Assembly (NCBI GenBank): GCA_031284645.1 | Contig: JAITXS010000066.1 | Coordinates: 1 to 9,538, forward strand | Source of the DNA: Spirochaetaceae bacterium | GTDB lineage: Bacteria > Spirochaetota > Spirochaetia > Treponematales > Breznakiellaceae | Length of the DNA: 9,538 nucleotides | Reading direction: 5' to 3' | In this document: piece by piece, positions 5,966 to 9,538 of the stretch | How the letters are laid out: each line of letters starts with the position of its first letter | How positions within the stretch are numbered: position 1 is the first letter of the stretch | Made by a program: the position numbers and the translations under genes | The notes under the pieces: model-generated | Told to the model about the DNA's origin: nothing | Seen by the model: only the letters and a program-made list of their open reading frames with translations | Databases searched by the model: none

Positions 5966-7306
5966 TCTATGCAATTTCGTAACAATCCTTTTATATTCGG
6001 AAGCTTCCCCTGAAATCGGTATGGTTTGTATATTATCAATTACTGGACTAAGAATAGCTGAACCACGTCCGCCAGTCTTTTTAATTGGAGTTACCGTAAT
6101 TTTTGAGACTTGATTTTCAGAATGTGGAAAGATGTAAATTAGATTTTTTGTATTGTCTTCAAAATAAACCTGTCCGTACATAAGTACGTCTATAATTACC
6201 CTAGCTCCGTTTTTACCGATAGCGTTTCCTGCCGTTCCGTGCCGAATCGCTTTTGGCCCGTTCAATAGACGTGCTTCAAGAGCGATAGTAACACTGTCTC
6301 CTATTTCAATCCCTGCATTCTTTTTTAACCATACCGCAACGTTGCCTTCTACAAATCCCGCAGGTGTTGCGCGATAGCCTTGTATAGCGCCGCTATAAGA
6401 ATTTTTTATAAATGCATCGAAATTCTGCCGCCAGATTTTATTTGTGAGGATAGTTTTTGCAACGGCTTCAATATCCGGATGGAATGATCCGTCTGATCTT
6501 CTTTGCATAAATGAATCGAATAGAGGAATGTCGCGGCCTGCCCTGCCGACATTGCTGTTGAAAGCGGGGTCTACCCCATACGGAACTTTTTCTATAGTCC
6601 CCTTGCGATTATTGAAGTATGACACATATCTTGTTTGCGGCGCGGTTATTTTTGCATCGACATGATAGCCGTCATTGTCTTCGATTGACGGAGGAACATC
6701 AAAACCATCACGGCGTAATTTTTCAGCGCGATTTTCGGTTATTGCTTGCGTCCAACACTGGCATCCCCAGCCATTCGGCGGATAATGAGAATTCCACCAC
6801 GAGTCATTTTTGGGGAGGATAAGGCTGTCCCATGAGAGATGTTTTTTGCGATGTTCTTTTGAATTACCAACGCGATACATAAGATATGGGTGTATATCAG
6901 AGTTTTGCGAACGTTCCCATTTGCCCTGCTGATAGGCGCTTCTAAGATTAGTTTGATATATAACTTTTAATCGACGGTCGCTGCTTAACTGGGCCTTGAC
7001 CATTTCATTTGTAAGCGGGTCTATCATTTCTTTTTTACCCCACCAACCTTTTGACTGCAAAGTTGGCCGCAGTTCTTTTTTAAAGTGTTCAAGCGTCCAT
7101 CCTTTTTCGGCGGCACTTTCTACTGCGCTGTGAATATCTTTTAGAATATCCATTTGCATTGCTTCGGCAACGGTAAAATTTGTAGTGTGTTCTTCATTCC
7201 GAATATCTTTATATGAAAAGTTTTTAGATGCAGGGAATGGACTGCCATCCGCACCGACACGGATTTTATTTTTTAGAAAAGCCGCAATTTGTTTAGGAAC
7301 GATCAT
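5957..7306 (-). CDS. Mu gp30/F-type phage head morphogenesis protein with C-terminal effector-like domain
   Basis: 449 residues. The MuF/SPP1-gp7 core is clear at about 113-190: VIYQTNLRSAYQQGKW (115-130), PYLMYRV (140-146), KHLSWDSLILP (155-165) and YPPNGWGCQCW (175-185), the hallmark of minor head proteins that sit with the portal and help assemble or eject the capsid content. Residues about 1-110 are the usual helical N-terminal part. After a linker (about 240-285) comes an additional 150-residue region with IGDSVTIALEARLL, KAIRHG (352-357), GARVIIDVLMYGQVYFED and KTGGRGSAILSPV. This layout resembles MuF polymorphic toxins, whose C-termini carry PBECR-type (barnase/EndoU/colicin-like) nuclease domains; that reading of the tail is inference. 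The ATG overlaps the portal stop by 4 bp (ATGA), typical of translational coupling. No further head gene follows. Confidence 0.85.
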   Translation of the reverse strand: MIVPKQIAAFLKNKIRVGADGSPFPASKNFSYKDIRNEEHTTNFTVAEAMQMDILKDIHSAVESAAEKGWTLEHFKKELRPTLQSKGWWGKKEMIDPLTNEMVKAQLSSDRRLKVIYQTNLRSAYQQGKWERSQNSDIHPYLMYRVGNSKEHRKKHLSWDSLILPKNDSWWNSHYPPNGWGCQCWTQAITENRAEKLRRDGFDVPPSIEDNDGYHVDAKITAPQTRYVSYFNNRKGTIEKVPYGVDPAFNSNVGRAGRDIPLFDSFMQRRSDGSFHPDIEAVAKTILTNKIWRQNFDAFIKNSYSGAIQGYRATPAGFVEGNVAVWLKKNAGIEIGDSVTIALEARLLNGPKAIRHGTAGNAIGKNGARVIIDVLMYGQVYFEDNTKNLIYIFPHSENQVSKITVTPIKKTGGRGSAILSPVIDNIQTIPISGEASEYKRIVTKLHRIK

Positions 7307-8856
7307 TTTTCAAAATCCTGCTGACCTTGCACACGCGCCTTAAATGTCGATACAGCAATAAGTTCTGCAATTTTTTCAGGTTGCCATTCAGATGCTAATT
7401 TTTCAAGTTCTTTTTTGAATGTATTCAAATCTGTTGATTTATCAAGGGCGCGTTCCAGCACACCAGCTACATCATCTGTGATCTCTACGAATGCATTGTT
7501 ATTAGTGTCAACTGTATCCCCGCCGCCGTTTTGCGCTTCATTATTTAGTGCAACAGAACTATTGATGTGCGGCATTTCATAATTTGACGTAGGCGGTGTT
7601 AAAATATCATCATTATCAGATGGGGCGGCAAGTCCCAGAATATTAAGCACCTGCGCTTTATCTACTTCCAATCCAAGCGGCACAAGTTTTACAATAGAGT
7701 CTACAATAAGCTGAACGTTTTTTGTTTCAACAAATTTAGTTTTAATTCTTGGATATGCATCCCGCTCGCCGAAATTGAATTTAACATAAGGGATTACAAT
7801 GTCTCGGTTTATTGTCTGATCAAACTGAAGCGCATCGGCACGGCAAATATCCTGCCGCACTTGTTCTTGCCCTTGCTGATTGCCAAGCGCACCTGCCGTT
7901 CCATCCGTACTTGCCGTCTGACCTAAAACAAGTTTGGATATTTCTTTGTTTACCCATTCAGCCATTTCTTTGTAGACTGCGCTATTTACACCTGTTGTTT
8001 TCGATTCTATAATGTCAAGTACCATCGAATCGGGAACTACCGCGCCGACATCACTTCCGATTGCTGCTACAGCATGGCGCAATGTTTTAATATCTTCCTC
8101 GCTGGCTTTTTTCCCATATTTGCCGATACGGATTGGGTAACCGAAACGGTCTACAAAAGCTGCCCAGCTAGAAACATCGTAAGTTTTTAGGAGCCAGTAA
8201 AAAAGCGCGGTAAAAGAAAGTCCGCTGGTAATTTGGACTCCTGCAAGAAGGTTCGGCTCGTGTACGATAAATTTATACGGTTCAAGCGGAGCGAGTGCGT
8301 TGCCTTGTGGTTCACGCAAACACAATGCCCCGCTATTTTTATCATAAGCGAACCATCGCGGGTCTCGGAATAAGAAATTTTGCGGTTTCCATCGTTTGCC
8401 TTTTATGTCCCATAAAATTTCATTTACAGAAAAACCTTTACCAAGAGCATCAAGCGCGTTTTTGCGTAGATCCATAAGCTCAGAATGTTTTAATATATCT
8501 TCCTCCACCGCCTCTGCTATTTCTTTGTCTTCCGTATTTTCATTTGCCGCTTGTACAAACATATCAAGACCTTCTACGGCATGTTTGCGTGTAGATAAAA
8601 CACTGCGGTAATGTAAATCGCGCTGTTCGATCTCTCGAGCTATTTCAAGGTATATATCCGGTATATCACCGGCACGGACATCGTTTAGTATTTTCGCGAG
8701 GCGTTCCGGTGTTAGTCCGTTTACAAGATTATTACTCCAAAGAGAACGATTGGAGTTAGCGACTGAAAAAGCGTGTTCAGATTTTAAGCCTGGCAAATTC
8801 ACGCATACTTTACCGATTGTATCGGCAGTGGCACACTTAATTTCTTTTAATCCCAT
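7303..8856 (-). CDS. Mu gp29-type phage portal protein (DUF935)
   Basis: The portal forms the dodecameric ring at the capsid vertex through which DNA is packaged. The 517 residues agree with Mu gp29 (about 510). DUF935 features: LTPERLAKIL (48-57), EIEQRDLHYRSVLSTRKHAV (75-94), GFSVNEILWD (141-150), RFGYPIRIGKYG (237-248), ISKLVLGQTAST (306-317) and RQDICRADALQFDQTINRD (334-352). A low-complexity Asn/Gly/Asp stretch (about 412-460) precedes a C-terminal helical tail, a common end in this family. The ATG at 8856 follows AGGAAA and overlaps the terminase stop by 10 bp; the stop overlaps the MuF ATG. The reading frame has no lesion, although the module around it is broken. Confidence 0.92.
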   Translation of the reverse strand: MGLKEIKCATADTIGKVCVNLPGLKSEHAFSVANSNRSLWSNNLVNGLTPERLAKILNDVRAGDIPDIYLEIAREIEQRDLHYRSVLSTRKHAVEGLDMFVQAANENTEDKEIAEAVEEDILKHSELMDLRKNALDALGKGFSVNEILWDIKGKRWKPQNFLFRDPRWFAYDKNSGALCLREPQGNALAPLEPYKFIVHEPNLLAGVQITSGLSFTALFYWLLKTYDVSSWAAFVDRFGYPIRIGKYGKKASEEDIKTLRHAVAAIGSDVGAVVPDSMVLDIIESKTTGVNSAVYKEMAEWVNKEISKLVLGQTASTDGTAGALGNQQGQEQVRQDICRADALQFDQTINRDIVIPYVKFNFGERDAYPRIKTKFVETKNVQLIVDSIVKLVPLGLEVDKAQVLNILGLAAPSDNDDILTPPTSNYEMPHINSSVALNNEAQNGGGDTVDTNNNAFVEITDDVAGVLERALDKSTDLNTFKKELEKLASEWQPEKIAELIAVSTFKARVQGQQDFEK

Positions 8857-9430
8857 AAATTATTTCCTGTTATACGGTATAGATTTTCAGTTTTTACCGG
8901 CGCATATTTATACGGATGGTAACTTTTTTCTTCATCTTCAAGCATTGCGTGATTTGCCATGAGCTTTGCAATCGCGCCGTCTCCGTGCCGTTTTTCGCGC
9001 ACTCCGCCGCTCCGTTCAAGCACACAGGGCACACCCGATTTAAGACCTACTACACGGAAGTCATCGCGGATAAAAAAATCGTCAGGGATATTAGTTGTAT
9101 TATCTTCCATGCGCTCTTTTAGTTTAGGAAAATTTTCTGCATACCATTTTGTGCTAATCATTACTTGATTGACATACCCGGGCCATTCCTGCGCGGCAAG
9201 TTCTGCAATCATCTGACCATTACCGCGTGAGTCAAAAGATGCCCCGCAGAAATTTGGGAGTTCGTTCATCAAATATAGAAGTGTTTGCAATTGTTGGGAA
9301 AACGGCACATTACGCAATTCGATTACACAAAACGTTAAAAGCCTTCCATCGGTTTGTAGTTCGTCAATAAATATACTGGTAAGATCGCCGGAGCGTGCGA
9401 AATCTTCACCGATGTATACGCTAGTGTTCT
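8847..9430 (-). pseudogene. Truncated Mu gp28-type large terminase, nuclease half only
   Basis: The frame contains the RNase H-like nuclease half of the terminase, the enzyme that cuts and pumps phage DNA. It shows YIGEDFARSGDLT with the first acidic residue at 9402-9404, then VIELRNVPF, the family signature. FDSRGNG follows with Asp at 9231-9233, and then HGDGAIAKLMA with Asp at 8979-8981; together these give the three metal-binding acids. It ends NNLWD, with its stop inside the portal start. The N-terminal ATPase half (Walker A/B) is absent: reading upstream, resemblance ends around 9415-9430 and a TAG occurs at 9447-9449. A TTG at 9317 could in principle start a 156-residue product, but this would lose the first catalytic Asp. 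The gene was therefore cut by inserted or rearranged DNA and cannot drive packaging. Confidence 0.82.
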
Positions 9431-9473
9431 GTAAAGTACAGACGACCTAAAAGAAAGATGATATACTTGAAAT
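9431..9473. mobile_element. Probable edge of an inserted element within the terminase gene
   Basis: Terminase coding similarity stops at about 9430, and a short palindrome, CTGTA-AAG-TACAG (9429-9441), lies at the border. A new rightward reading frame begins 33 bp later. This layout, with a terminal repeat, a short leader and a start codon, is what the end of an insertion sequence looks like. The other end and a target duplication lie outside the window, so an alternative is a simple rearrangement. Confidence 0.4.
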
Positions 9474-9538
9474 ATGGGGAAAAGCATTCAAGTAGCAGCA
9501 AGCGCAAAAGAAATAAAGTTAATGGAAACCTTGTTATC
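9474..9538 (+). CDS. Start of an unknown gene, possibly a transposase (cut by window end)
   Basis: An ATG at 9474 opens a frame that stays open to the window end, 21 complete codons, beginning MGKSIQVAASAKEIKLMETL. The stretch is short, charged and helical in character, as at the N-terminus of many DNA-binding proteins including transposases. I do not recognise a family. A TATACT (9462-9467) sits only 6 bp before the ATG, so if it is the promoter the message would be nearly leaderless; the real promoter may be elsewhere. Its position right at the break in the terminase gene is the main argument that it belongs to a mobile element. Confidence 0.4.
   Translation, partial: MGKSIQVAASAKEIKLMETLL

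Noticed and set aside
5881..5982. A 33-codon rightward frame starting MKSQDSLRPL and ending after the MuF stop
   Set aside because: There is no ribosome-binding site, it overlaps the MuF 3' end, and its bases are better explained by the hairpin structure.

Overview
The window reads as bacterial chromosome of intermediate base composition, most likely from a spirochaete of the Treponema type. The grounds are indirect: a FliL-like protein lies next to a C-terminal outer-membrane beta-barrel, several proteins have the style of treponeme proteins, and ISAs1 and Mu-like remnants are scattered around. No rRNA, tRNA or marker gene is present, so the assignment is an inference.

Left part (1-4360): the C-terminal end of an outer-membrane beta-barrel protein and a FliL-like single-pass membrane protein run rightward. 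They converge on a leftward three-gene cluster, tatD-folP-folC (TatD-family metal hydrolase, dihydropteroate synthase, folylpolyglutamate/dihydrofolate synthase). Only 14-15 bp separate these three genes. A near-consensus promoter (TTGACA, 17 bp, TAAAAT) lies about 115 bp upstream of tatD. folP and folC supply two steps of folate synthesis: pteroate formation, then glutamate addition.

Middle part (4360-5956) is a decay zone. It holds an ISAs1-family transposase pseudogene (in-frame TGA, catalytic half missing) and an outer-membrane protein pseudogene whose reading frame stops exactly at the end of the signal peptide. It also holds about 420 bp of AT-rich non-coding DNA that ends in a compact, potentially structured RNA locus with its own promoter-like sequence. 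Low-complexity repeats built on CCCTAT occur at three places (961-1147, 4369-4422, 5143-5215), always at gene or pseudogene borders. Some form long hairpins, and one runs into the 3' end of folC.

Right part (5957-9446, leftward) is a piece of a Mu-like prophage head module in the usual order: large terminase (gp28 type), portal (gp29/DUF935) and head morphogenesis protein (gp30/F, MuF). The genes overlap by 10 and 4 bp. The terminase keeps only its nuclease half and is cut near 9430 by other DNA that starts a new rightward reading frame. To the left, the module stops right after the MuF gene. The MuF protein carries an extra C-terminal region of about 150 residues that looks like the exchangeable effector domains of MuF polymorphic toxins.

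The most promising undescribed items are the candidate structured RNA at 5861-5965, the CCCTAT hairpin repeat family, and the C-terminal domain of the MuF protein.
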